Position numbers and translations under genes: made by a program
The notes under the pieces: generated by a model
What the model was told of the DNA's origin: nothing
What the model saw: only the letters and a program-made list of their open reading frames with translations
Databases searched by the model: none
Assembly (NCBI GenBank): GCA_030154105.1
Contig: JASKKP010000011.1
Location: forward strand, 1 to 54,241
Direction of reading: 5' to 3'
DNA: 54,241 bases
Source: Bacillota bacterium
GTDB taxonomy: Bacteria; Bacillota; DTU030; DUMP01
Part shown: positions 1 through 7,403 of the stretch, piece by piece
How the letters are laid out: the number at the start of each line of letters is the position of its first letter
Numbering within the stretch: the first letter of the stretch is position 1

Positions 1-452
1 TTCATGTAAAGAAGAAAGTCGGTGGCCACCAGGTTATCGGCGTCAAAAATAACCACGGCATCGTACTGACGGGGTAAAGCGAAGAGCTGCCGGAACATCC
101 ACTCCAGCGCGTACCCTTTACCCCTCTTATGCCGGTTAAAACGTTCGTATACCTGAGCCCCGAGTTTACGCGCGATGGCCGCTGTGCGATCCGTACAGTT
201 GTCCGCCACGACGAAAACATCATAAAGTTCACGAGGGTAGTCCAGGAGAAACAGGTTTTCTATTAGAGGCCCTATCACCGCCTCTTCGTTATGGGCGGCG
301 ACCACGATTGCAAAGGACTTGGTAGGAGGCTGGTGCTCGCCCTCGGGACGCAGTCGGAGGCCAAACATGGCTAAGAACAGATAGTAAAACGTGAAAAAGA
401 TGGTTATTAGCTGAAGCGGAACCATGATGAAATCGAAAGGCTGGCGCAACAA
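1..452 (-). CDS. Glycosyltransferase family 2, N-terminal part (runs off window)
   Basis: Reading leftward, the frame encodes a hydrophobic segment (LQLITIFFTFYYLFLAM) and then a GT-A nucleotide-sugar transferase core: AIVVAAHNEEAVIG, VVADNCTDRT and a DXD-type metal site (VVIFDADN). This order is that of processive or membrane-anchored GT2 enzymes making polysaccharides or glycolipids. The start is one of three consecutive TTG codons (455, 452, 449) placed 4-10 nt after AAAGGAGG; 452 is chosen for spacing, and an in-frame ATG lies at 425. The C-terminal part, with the acceptor region and any further membrane helices, is outside the window, so the product cannot be named. Confidence 0.8.
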   Translation of the reverse strand, partial: MLRQPFDFIMVPLQLITIFFTFYYLFLAMFGLRLRPEGEHQPPTKSFAIVVAAHNEEAVIGPLIENLFLLDYPRELYDVFVVADNCTDRTAAIARKLGAQVYERFNRHKRGKGYALEWMFRQLFALPRQYDAVVIFDADNLVATDFLLYM

Positions 453-630
453 CAAAAGCCCTCCTTTCTCTTCCCTTGCCAGTTCCAGAGTATAGGCTGC
501 ATCTACCAGCTTGTCAACATTTTCACCGGTTGGCAGAACCTTTATCCCAAGCATAAAAGCGGCAGGGGAACGAGAGTAGTCGCACCCGGCTATAAAGAGA
601 TTCGGCCGCCGGGCCTCTTTTTCGTCGCCC

Positions 631-660
631 AAAAAAAATCCCGCCCAAAAAGGCGGGGAG
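631..660 (-). terminator. Intrinsic terminator of pckA
   Basis: On the minus strand a stem CCCCGCC / GGGCGGG with a TTTTT loop is followed by eight T. It begins 4-5 nt after the pckA stop codon. Confidence 0.9.
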
Positions 661-664
661 TAAT

Positions 665-2242
665 TTAAGCTTGGGGACCGGCCCGCAGCACAGCTTCCGG
701 AACGGCATCGGCCTTTTTGATATTATCGGCAAAGCGCGCCGCCAGGGAACGGGCTGCCCGCTCGTAGGCCTCTTTGTCGGCCCATGTCTCCTGGGGCCTC
801 AGGATCTCGGCCGGCACGCCCGGACAGGCCTCCGGCACCAGGATCTTAAAGATCGGGTCAGGCCGGAAGGGCACATTCCGCAGCTGTCCCCTAACCGCAG
901 CCCGCACCATGGCGCGGGTATACTCGAGGTTCATTCGTCTTCCCACGCCGTAGCTTCCGCCCGTCCAGCCGGTATTAACTAAGAACACCTCGGCTCCGTG
1001 CCGGTCAATCCGCTCGCCCAAAAGCTCGGCGTACACCGTGGGGGGAAGCGGCAGGAAAGGTGCTCCGAAACAGGTGGAGAAGGTCGCCTGCGGCTCGGTG
1101 ATGCCCCGCTCCGTGCCCGCCAGCTTGCTGGTGTACCCGGACATGAAGTGGTACATGGCCTGCTCGCGCGTAAGCCGCGCGATGGGAGGAAGTACGCCGA
1201 AGGCGTCCGCAGTCAGGAAAATCACCGTCCGCGGCTGACCGCCGATACCGCTCAGCACCGCACCGGGAATATGCTCCAGCGGATAGGCCGCCCGGGTATT
1301 TTCCGTCAGGCTGTCGTCGCCATAATCCGGCTCCCTGCTCGCCGGGTCCAGGATTACGTTCTCCAGAACGGCCCCGAAACGGATCGCCTCCCAGATCTCT
1401 GGTTCGCGCTCCCGCGAGAGCCGAATGCACTTGGCATAGCAACCGCCTTCAAAGTTGAAGATACCCTCGTCACACCAGCCGTGCTCGTCATCGCCGATCA
1501 GCTGACGCTCAGGATCGGCAGAGAGCGTGGTCTTTCCCGTGCCGGAAAGGCCGAAAAAAAGCGCCACATCTCCCCCCACTCCCTGGTTGGCCGAACAGTG
1601 CATGGAAAGCACGCCCTTGAGGGGCAGCAGGTAGTTCATAATGGTAAAGACGGATTTTTTGATCTCGCCCGCATAAGAGGTGCCGCCGATGAGCACCAGG
1701 CGCCGCTCAAAATTGAGGATGATAAAGGCTTCGGAACGGGTTCCGTCAACCTTTGGGTCGGCTTTGAAACCGGGGGCGGCAATGATGGTAAACTCGGGTT
1801 TATGGGCGGCTAATTCTTCGGCCGTTGGGCGCCGGAAAAGTTGACGGGCAAAGAGGTTCTGCCAGGCCAGTTCGTTAACGACACGAATAGGCAACCGATA
1901 GCGCGGATGGGCCCCGGCAAAACCGTCGAAGATGAAGAGGTCCCGCTGCTGTAGATAGGCCAAAACTCGCCGGTAGAGACATTCAAACTGCTCCGGGTCA
2001 AAGGGCGCGTTATTGCCCCACCAGATGCGGTCATGCACTTCCGGCGTATCCACTACAAATTTGTCGTTGGGCGACCGTCCGGTGTACTTCCCGGTGGCCA
2101 CCCGTAGAGCGCCGGTAGAGGTGAGCTCTCCTTCACCCCGCCTTACGGCAGCCTCAACCAGCTGAGGCACGGTAAGATTGCGCCAAACCCGTCCCAGGTT
2201 GGTGAACCCCAGCTCTCTTAAGCCATGATCTTCGTCTTTCAC
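665..2242 (-). CDS. pckA: Phosphoenolpyruvate carboxykinase (ATP)
   Basis: Interconverts oxaloacetate plus ATP with PEP, CO2 and ADP in the cytosol. The 525-residue protein has the normal family length and motifs: the substrate-binding [12 protein letters not shown] near residue 51, the kinase P-loop [14 protein letters not shown], the metal-binding IGDDEHGW stretch, and [13 protein letters not shown]. The GTG start follows GAGGG by 8 nt. With malic enzyme two genes upstream on the same strand it forms a C3/C4 anaplerotic node: malate, pyruvate, oxaloacetate and PEP can be interconverted. A strong terminator follows directly, so pckA is the last gene of its unit. Confidence 0.97.
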   Translation of the reverse strand: MKDEDHGLRELGFTNLGRVWRNLTVPQLVEAAVRRGEGELTSTGALRVATGKYTGRSPNDKFVVDTPEVHDRIWWGNNAPFDPEQFECLYRRVLAYLQQRDLFIFDGFAGAHPRYRLPIRVVNELAWQNLFARQLFRRPTAEELAAHKPEFTIIAAPGFKADPKVDGTRSEAFIILNFERRLVLIGGTSYAGEIKKSVFTIMNYLLPLKGVLSMHCSANQGVGGDVALFFGLSGTGKTTLSADPERQLIGDDEHGWCDEGIFNFEGGCYAKCIRLSREREPEIWEAIRFGAVLENVILDPASREPDYGDDSLTENTRAAYPLEHIPGAVLSGIGGQPRTVIFLTADAFGVLPPIARLTREQAMYHFMSGYTSKLAGTERGITEPQATFSTCFGAPFLPLPPTVYAELLGERIDRHGAEVFLVNTGWTGGSYGVGRRMNLEYTRAMVRAAVRGQLRNVPFRPDPIFKILVPEACPGVPAEILRPQETWADKEAYERAARSLAARFADNIKKADAVPEAVLRAGPQA

Positions 2243-2327
2243 TTAAATCGCCCTCTTTTTTCTATGTTGTATACTGGTCACCTCAAGTTGCTTTCGCCGG
2301 GAACGGCCGAACTCCTTCTTAAAGCGG

Positions 2328-2897
2328 TTACTGGGTTGTCCCGCTTTGACGCGCCAATTCCCGCCGGAGGGCCTCTTCGTATACGCGCAGATCGGCCGGC
2401 GAATAAAGGACCATCCGCACTTCCGCCAACGCCCCTGGGTTTGCTTCGACAAACGCGCGGATGGCCGAAAGGGCAATGGCCGCCGCCTCGGCGATGGGAA
2501 AACGGTACGCTCCGGTGCTGATGGAAGGAAAGGCAATCGATTTTATTCCGTGTTCCCGCGCCAGGCGCAGGCTGTTCGTGTAGGCCCGGCGCAGGAGCTC
2601 GGCCTCACCGGCATGGCCTCCGCGCCAGATGGGCCCGACGGCGTGAATAACATAGCGGGCGCGAAGATTGCCCCCACTCGTTATCACTGCTTCGCCGGGA
2701 GGGCAGCCCCTCTGCCGGGCGCGAATGGCCAGGCATTCCTCGTGTAGCTTAGGCCCGGCGGCGCGGTGGATGGCTCCGTCCACACCACCTCCGCCCAAGA
2801 GGCTGCTGTTGGCGGCATTGACGATCGCTTCTGTATCCTGCTCCGTAATATCCCCCTGAACCAGTACCACCCGTGTGTCACCCCAGGTTACCTCCAC
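2328..2897 (-). CDS. Macrodomain protein, ADP-ribose/O-acetyl-ADP-ribose hydrolase type
   Basis: A single macrodomain of 189 aa. Visible signatures are the N-terminal QGDITEQDTEAIVNAANSSL, the glycine-rich GGGGVDGAIHRAAG that contacts the distal ribose, VIHAVGPIW, and the phosphate-binding loop FPSISTGAYRFP. Enzymes of this MacroD/YmdB class remove acetyl from O-acetyl-ADP-ribose or ADP-ribose from acidic residues. The start is GTG after AAAGGAG. It lies between malic enzyme and pckA on the same strand with gaps of 60-90 nt, so co-transcription is possible, but nothing shows a role in carbon metabolism. Confidence 0.93.
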   Translation of the reverse strand: MEVTWGDTRVVLVQGDITEQDTEAIVNAANSSLLGGGGVDGAIHRAAGPKLHEECLAIRARQRGCPPGEAVITSGGNLRARYVIHAVGPIWRGGHAGEAELLRRAYTNSLRLAREHGIKSIAFPSISTGAYRFPIAEAAAIALSAIRAFVEANPGALAEVRMVLYSPADLRVYEEALRRELARQSGTTQ

Positions 2898-2958
2898 AGG
2901 CCTTCACTCCTTTCAGCCGTAGTTCTCGCTCCCTGAGTCCGTAAAACGCTGTAAGCCG

Positions 2959-4113
2959 TTAAGCCCGGCCGGCGGCGGCCCTTACCGCAGCCGCCACCTG
3001 TGGCACAACGCGTTCATCGAAGGGGTCGGGGAGACAGCAGTCGGGCGAAAGGGCGTCCCCCACCAGGTCGGCCAGCGCCTGAGCGGCCGCGAGTTTCATC
3101 TCCTCCGTTATTTTTCGAGCACGCGCATCAAGCGCCCCGCGGAATACGCCCGGAAAGGCCAGTACGTTGTTCACTTGATTGGGAAAATCGGAGCGCCCGG
3201 TACCCACCACCGCTGCCCCGGCGGCCTTGGCCTCGTCCGGCCAAATCTCCGGTACCGGGTTGGCCAGGGCAAAAACAACCGGTCTTGCGGCCATGCGGCG
3301 CACCATATCGCCCGTAACCACGCCCGGCGCAGATACGCCGATGAAAACGTCGCGCCCTTTGAGCGCCGTAGCCAGGTCGCCGCGCACGCCGCCTTTGTTC
3401 GTTACCGCGGCGATTTCTTCTTTAATGGCGCTGTTGTGCGCCCGTCCGGGATAGATGGCGCCGGCCCGGTCGCAAAGGATGATGTCCGCCACTCCCACCT
3501 GGGCCAAGAGGCGGGCGATGGCTACTCCCGCCGCCCCGGCGCCGTTTATGGTCACCGTAACCTCCTTGAGCGGTTTTCCAACCACGCGCAGGGCATTAAG
3601 AAGCGCCGCTAAAACCACAATGGCCGTGCCGTGCTGGTCGTCGTGAAAGACAGGAATGTCCAGCTCGGCCTTCAGCCGTTCCTCAATGGCAAAGCAGCGC
3701 GGAGCGCTTATGTCTTCCAAGTTGATCCCACCAAAGGTGGGGGCCACCAGTTTCACCGTTTCCACGATGGCGTCTACATCCTTGGTGGCCAGGCATAAGG
3801 GAAAGGCATCCACCCCGGCAAAGGTCTTAAAGAGGACGGCCTTTCCCTCCATTACGGGAAGAGCGGCCTCCGGCCCGATGTCTCCCAAGCCGAGCACGGC
3901 ACTTCCATCCGTCACTATGGCCACCAGGTTGCCGCGCGCGGTATAGGTGTAGACCTCTTCGGGGCGCGAAGCGATGATCCGGCAGGGCTCGGCCACACCC
4001 GGCGTATAGGCCAGGCTCAGGTCGGCCCGCGTTCTAAGCGGTACCTTGCTTTCCACGCTGATCTTGCCGCGATGTCCCCGGTGCAGCGCCAGGGCCGCCT
4101 CTTTAACATCCAT
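2959..4113 (-). CDS. NAD(P)-dependent malic enzyme
   Basis: Oxidative decarboxylation of malate to pyruvate. The 384 residues match the short bacterial malic enzymes without a phosphotransacetylase tail. Seen are SLAYTPGVAEPC, the dinucleotide region AIVTDGSAVLGLGDIG, metal and substrate residues in GINLEDISAPRCF and PVFHDDQHGTAIV, a second Rossmann motif INGAGAAGVAIARL, and NPVPEIWPDEA. The cofactor (NAD or NADP) cannot be fixed by eye. It is divergent from the gpgS gene, with a 190-nt shared upstream region. Confidence 0.96.
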   Translation of the reverse strand: MDVKEAALALHRGHRGKISVESKVPLRTRADLSLAYTPGVAEPCRIIASRPEEVYTYTARGNLVAIVTDGSAVLGLGDIGPEAALPVMEGKAVLFKTFAGVDAFPLCLATKDVDAIVETVKLVAPTFGGINLEDISAPRCFAIEERLKAELDIPVFHDDQHGTAIVVLAALLNALRVVGKPLKEVTVTINGAGAAGVAIARLLAQVGVADIILCDRAGAIYPGRAHNSAIKEEIAAVTNKGGVRGDLATALKGRDVFIGVSAPGVVTGDMVRRMAARPVVFALANPVPEIWPDEAKAAGAAVVGTGRSDFPNQVNNVLAFPGVFRGALDARARKITEEMKLAAAQALADLVGDALSPDCCLPDPFDERVVPQVAAAVRAAAGRA

Positions 4114-4241
4114 GTGTCAACCCCCAGGCACCATTTCTTCTTTTCATCTTATCTTCGCGTCGCCGCCAGTTTTTCCTGCCAGGCGTTCGCCCGTTCCGCC
4201 CTTAGGGAAAGATATGTCGCAACTTGTAGCATAAAGATAAG

Positions 4242-4270
4242 TTGTAAGTTGGCCCCTGCTGTAGTATACT
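4242..4270 (+). promoter_or_regulatory. Sigma-A type promoter for gpgS
   Basis: TTGTAA (4242-4247), a 17-nt spacer, then TATACT (4265-4270). The expected start of transcription is about 25 nt before the GTG start of the downstream gene. Confidence 0.7.
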
Positions 4271-4304
4271 TACTTATAAGGATTTTTAACGGGAGGTATT
4301 AAAT

Positions 4305-5798
4305 GTGCCTTGGAGCCTTCTTCACCCCGGCCTCACACCGCTCGCCCACTTCTTTGGCCCCACCGAGCTTACCATCGCCGGCGTCCCTCTGGGAGAAACA
4401 TACACAGGCAACGAACCCCACGTCGTGTACGCCCACTTGCCCAAACCCATCACCCAACCGGTGGTGGCGCTACTTCGCGGCGGCCAAAAAGCCGGCGAGA
4501 TCCTTCGCTTTCTTGCCCACCTGGGGCTCGGAGCTCTCGAGCTCTGGCACGTGAGAAGCCTGCCGGAAAAAGACGACCTCTTTTACAACGAGCTGGTACC
4601 GGAGGCGTTGGAACTCTTCAGCGAGGTTAAGGTACGCTCCTTCCCACCCCAGCCCCTCGAAAAGCTCCTCGCCAGCCAGGCTGCCGGTTTGGTGGTGACG
4701 GGGCGCCCCCAGGAGGAAGAGAGCCACGCCCGCTTCTGTGCCCGCCTGGCCAGGCTTCCCGTCAACGTAGTGGTGGTGGACATCCGCGAGCCGCTGCCGG
4801 ACTTTTCTGGTGGGGAAGGTCCTGTCGCGCTGCAGCATCCACCCATTCCTATTTTCCCTTGGGGTTCTTTCCCCAAGGCAAGACTTCTCGCCCGCAAGAA
4901 TGAGCTGGGGCTTAAGGTGGCCACCGCGCTTCCCACTCTAAACGAAGAAGCTACCGTGGCAAAAGTGCTGGCGACAGCCCTGGAGGTAAAAGCGAGCGGG
5001 TTCTTGGACGAAGTGTTCGTGGTAGATTCTGCTTCCACCGATGGAACGGCGCGAGTAGCCGCCGACCTGGGCGTGCCCGTTTACCAGGCATCGGAGGTCT
5101 GCCCTGAGCTGCCGCCGGCGAGCGGCAAAGGTGAAAACCTGTATAAATCCCTCTTTCTTACGGCTGCCGACGTTATCATTTGGGTGGATACAGACATTGA
5201 AACCATCACACCCAGTTTTTTTATCGCTCCCCTGACCCCTCTTCTCGTCAGCCCGGGCATACAGCTGGTGAAAGGCTTTTTTAAACGCCCGGTGCGCGTC
5301 ACGGAACAGGGCACGGCCCTGGGCGGCGGCCGCGTAACGGAACTTCTCGTCAAGCCTTTTCTCAACCTGCACTACCCCGCTTTGGCCAGCCTGGTACAGC
5401 CACTTTCGGGAGTGACCGCCGTACGCAGGGCAGCCGCGGAAGAGCTGTTTTTCCCCAACCATTACGGCGTGGAGATCGCCCTCCTTCTCCAAATCTACCG
5501 GCGCTGGGGTACCCAGGCCCTCGCCCAAGTAGACGTCGGCGAGGTCATCCACAAGTCCAAGAGCCTGGAGGGACTGGCGGAAATGTCCTTCCAGATTCTC
5601 CAGACCGTGCGCGACCTGAACAGCCAGGCTCTCACTGGCGGCCGTCGGCAAGACCTCTTCCTGCGCGCCTACGACGAACTCACCAACGTGACCCTTATGG
5701 CCAAGGCGTTCCCCATCTCCTGGCGCCCGCCCAAAAGAACACTGGAACAGGCAAATGGACAGGCAGAGGAGCGCAATAACGCCCTTGGAGCCGGTTAA
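4305..5798 (+). CDS. gpgS: Glucosyl-3-phosphoglycerate synthase-like GT81 with Usp-like N-terminal extension
   Basis: The C-terminal ~290 residues (from about 203) are a GT-A transferase of the GpgS/MpgS type: ATALPTLNEEATV, VDSASTDGT, the DXD site in IIWVDTDIE (about 290), the GGGRVTELLVKP loop, PLSGVTAVRR and HKSKSLEGL. Known relatives transfer glucose from NDP-glucose to 3-phosphoglycerate, the first step to glucosylglycerate, a compatible solute and precursor of polymethylated lipopolysaccharides. Residues ~49-163 look like a universal-stress-protein-type fold (PVVALLRGG..., then LVVTGRPQ and LPVNVVVVDIRE); this is my inference. GTG at 4305 sits 8 nt after GGGAGG; the ATG at 4303 opens only a short out-of-frame ORF. 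No phosphatase gene (gpgP) is adjacent. Confidence 0.88.
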   Translation: MPWSLLHPGLTPLAHFFGPTELTIAGVPLGETYTGNEPHVVYAHLPKPITQPVVALLRGGQKAGEILRFLAHLGLGALELWHVRSLPEKDDLFYNELVPEALELFSEVKVRSFPPQPLEKLLASQAAGLVVTGRPQEEESHARFCARLARLPVNVVVVDIREPLPDFSGGEGPVALQHPPIPIFPWGSFPKARLLARKNELGLKVATALPTLNEEATVAKVLATALEVKASGFLDEVFVVDSASTDGTARVAADLGVPVYQASEVCPELPPASGKGENLYKSLFLTAADVIIWVDTDIETITPSFFIAPLTPLLVSPGIQLVKGFFKRPVRVTEQGTALGGGRVTELLVKPFLNLHYPALASLVQPLSGVTAVRRAAAEELFFPNHYGVEIALLLQIYRRWGTQALAQVDVGEVIHKSKSLEGLAEMSFQILQTVRDLNSQALTGGRRQDLFLRAYDELTNVTLMAKAFPISWRPPKRTLEQANGQAEERNNALGAG

Positions 5799-5845
5799 AG
5801 CGGTTTGTACCTCATTGTTCATCTTGGGAAGACACCAGCCCCTTA

Positions 5846-5875
5846 TTGACAACCACAGCCGGGCTCGGCTAGAAT
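5846..5875 (+). promoter_or_regulatory. Sigma-A type promoter of the riboswitch-controlled unit
   Basis: TTGACA (5846-5851), an 18-nt spacer, then TAGAAT (5870-5875). The predicted transcript start near 5882 lies only a few nt before the 5' strand of the aptamer P1 helix. Confidence 0.8.
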
Positions 5876-5885
5876 GAAAACCAAC

Positions 5886-5998
5886 GTTAGGAGTGTACCT
5901 GAGGGTTCCGCGCCAAAAGGCGGCTGCGACCGAGCGGTACAAACCGGGCTGGGCCCGGTACACCGTGGGTAGAAAAGACCCGAGCGGAAAGTCCTAAG
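5886..5998 (+). ncRNA. ykkC-family riboswitch aptamer (probably subtype 2: ppGpp/PRPP-like; ligand unproven)
   Basis: P1 pairs TTAGGA (5887-5892) with TCCTAA (5992-5997). Inside are the ykkC core elements: GAGGGTTCCG at 5901-5910, a hairpin CGCC-AAAA-GGCG (5911-5922), CCGAGCGGTAC (5930-5940), a long hairpin with stem CCGGGC/GCCCGG (5944-5958), ACACCG (5960-5965) and a GGGT/ACCC hairpin (5967-5981) followed by GAGCGGA. Guanidine-I members, as I remember them, read ACACGG and CCCGGGAGA here. The ACACCG and GCGG forms are closer to the ppGpp/PRPP variants. The family call is from remembered consensus, not a covariance search. Confidence 0.8.
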
Positions 5999-6025
5999 CT
6001 ATGCTTAGCCTGCCGCTCGGGTTTT
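5979..6025 (+). terminator. Terminator of the riboswitch expression platform
   Basis: CCCGAGCGG (5979-5987) pairs perfectly with CCGCTCGGG (6013-6021), followed by TTTT. Its 5' arm is the 3' end of the aptamer core, and its loop contains the 3' strand of P1. Ligand-stabilised P1 should therefore block the terminator, predicting a ligand-ON switch. Confidence 0.85.
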
Positions 6026-6052
6026 AACTTAACTTAAGGTTAGGAGGTGAAA

Positions 6053-6169
6053 ATGAGGCTGATAACCCAACCCACCCTAATGTTTCCACATCATTACGGT
6101 AATTACGCCAACCTAGGACTACTTGGAAAGGAGAAACGAGCGTGCAACTCACTCCTCTTCTGGCCCTAA
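6053..6169 (+). CDS. Possible 38-codon leader ORF overlapping the transporter start
   Basis: ATG at 6053 follows a very strong ribosome site (TAGGAGGTG) by 4 nt. The frame stays open for 38 codons (begins MRLITQPTLMF, ends LLFWP) and stops at 6167-6169, about 25 nt inside the downstream transporter gene. The peptide has no recognised domain. The placement suggests translational coupling of the transporter, or a relic upstream gene. Without comparative data I cannot tell whether the peptide itself matters. Confidence 0.35.
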   Translation: MRLITQPTLMFPHHYGNYANLGLLGKEKRACNSLLFWP

Positions 6170-7332
6170 CCATCGTCCTTGTTATCTTCGCCATCGGCGA
6201 CATAGTAGCCGTAAAGACGAAAGCTATTCTTTCCATGCTTTTCGTCAGTTCCGTCCTTCTCCTTGTAGGTTTCTGGTCCGGCCTTCCCAGCAACATCTTG
6301 CCGCAGTCGCAACTCGTCGGCATCGGCGGCGTGCTGGTAGGACTCCTCATCACGCACATGGGTACTTTGATGAAGGTTCGCGACCTCCTATCGCAGTGGA
6401 AAACGGTGATCATTGCCGCGGGCGCCGTCGCCGGCATCGGCATCTTTATCCTCCTCGTCGGTTCGCCCATCTTCGGCCGTAATGTGGCCGTAGTTGCCGC
6501 GCCCCCCATCTCCGGCGGTGTGGTGGCTGCACTCATTATGTCCGAGGCGGCGAAAGCAAAGGGTTTTGCCGACCTGTCCCTCTTGGCCACCATGCTCCTT
6601 GTGGCGCAGGGCTTTATCGGCTACCCGCTGAGCTCCATCCTGCTCACGCGCGAAGCGCGGCGTATCGTGTCACGTCCCGAGCTGGTCCGTGCTCTACCGG
6701 AAACAGCCGCCAGCTTAGAAAACGCAGCAGACAAAGGAGCCTTCGGCTTCCGCCTGCCCCAGCTCCCGAAAGAGTACCAGACGAATTTCGTACTCCTGGC
6801 CAAGCTTTCTATCGTCGCTTATGCCTCGGTGCTCATCGCCGGTCTTATGCATAACGTGATTCACCCGCTCGTGGTAAGCTTAATCGTCGGTATCGTGGCC
6901 CATGAAATAGGCCTTCTGGAAGATAACATTTTTGAGAAGGCAAACGGCCTGGGTCTCGCCATGGCCGGGCTCTTGGCGGTGGTCTTTGGTAATCTGGCCT
7001 CGGCCACTCCTGCCATGGTGACCAAGCTGCTCGCTCCTTTAGCCGGCACGCTGGCTTTGGGCGTCGTCGGTATTGCGCTCTTCACCCTCGTGCTGGGCCG
7101 CATTTTCGGCTATTCTTTGGAAATGGCCATAACCATCGGCCTCACGGCCCTCTACGGTTTCCCCGGCACCTACATCTTGTCTCACGAGGCGGCGAGAGCG
7201 GTGGCCCGGAACGAAGAAGAAAAGCAAGCCATCCTGCACCATATCCTGCCGAAGATGTTGGTGGCTGGTTTCACCACCGTGACCATCAGTTCCGTAATCC
7301 TGGCGGGTATCTTTGCTAAACTCCTGGTCTGA
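6142..7332 (+). CDS. Polytopic membrane protein, possible ion-coupled organic-anion/amino-acid symporter
   Basis: 396 aa, almost wholly hydrophobic, with about 10-11 predicted membrane spans and two pseudo-symmetric halves. A soluble loop (about residues 175-215) joins them. Gly/Pro-rich segments inside the membrane (AAPPISGGVVAAL in the first half, LASATPAMVTKLL in the second) resemble re-entrant regions of GltS-type Na+/glutamate symporters; this is a weak analogy. The GTG start at 6142 follows GGAAAGGAG. It is the first full gene after the ykkC-family riboswitch and is followed at 71 nt by an amidohydrolase, suggesting uptake and then hydrolysis of the same compound class. Substrate unknown. 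Confidence 0.7.
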   Translation: MQLTPLLALTIVLVIFAIGDIVAVKTKAILSMLFVSSVLLLVGFWSGLPSNILPQSQLVGIGGVLVGLLITHMGTLMKVRDLLSQWKTVIIAAGAVAGIGIFILLVGSPIFGRNVAVVAAPPISGGVVAALIMSEAAKAKGFADLSLLATMLLVAQGFIGYPLSSILLTREARRIVSRPELVRALPETAASLENAADKGAFGFRLPQLPKEYQTNFVLLAKLSIVAYASVLIAGLMHNVIHPLVVSLIVGIVAHEIGLLEDNIFEKANGLGLAMAGLLAVVFGNLASATPAMVTKLLAPLAGTLALGVVGIALFTLVLGRIFGYSLEMAITIGLTALYGFPGTYILSHEAARAVARNEEEKQAILHHILPKMLVAGFTTVTISSVILAGIFAKLLV

Positions 7333-7403
7333 GCCCCTACACTCTTTTCCGGCCGAAAGCCGGCCGCAGCCAAGAAAACAACGAGGAAAGGAGACACACG
7401 CCC

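Noticed and set aside
2-232. 76-codon ORF on the minus strand at the window start
   Set aside because: Out of frame with the GT2 coding frame that shows DXD and other glycosyltransferase motifs.
998-1813. 271-codon open frame on the plus strand opposite pckA
   Set aside because: Antisense to a well supported gene, no ribosome site, Arg/Gly-rich shadow composition.
4303-4554. 83-codon ORF beginning at ATG 4303
   Set aside because: Different frame from gpgS; the ribosome site serves the GTG at 4305 two bases later.
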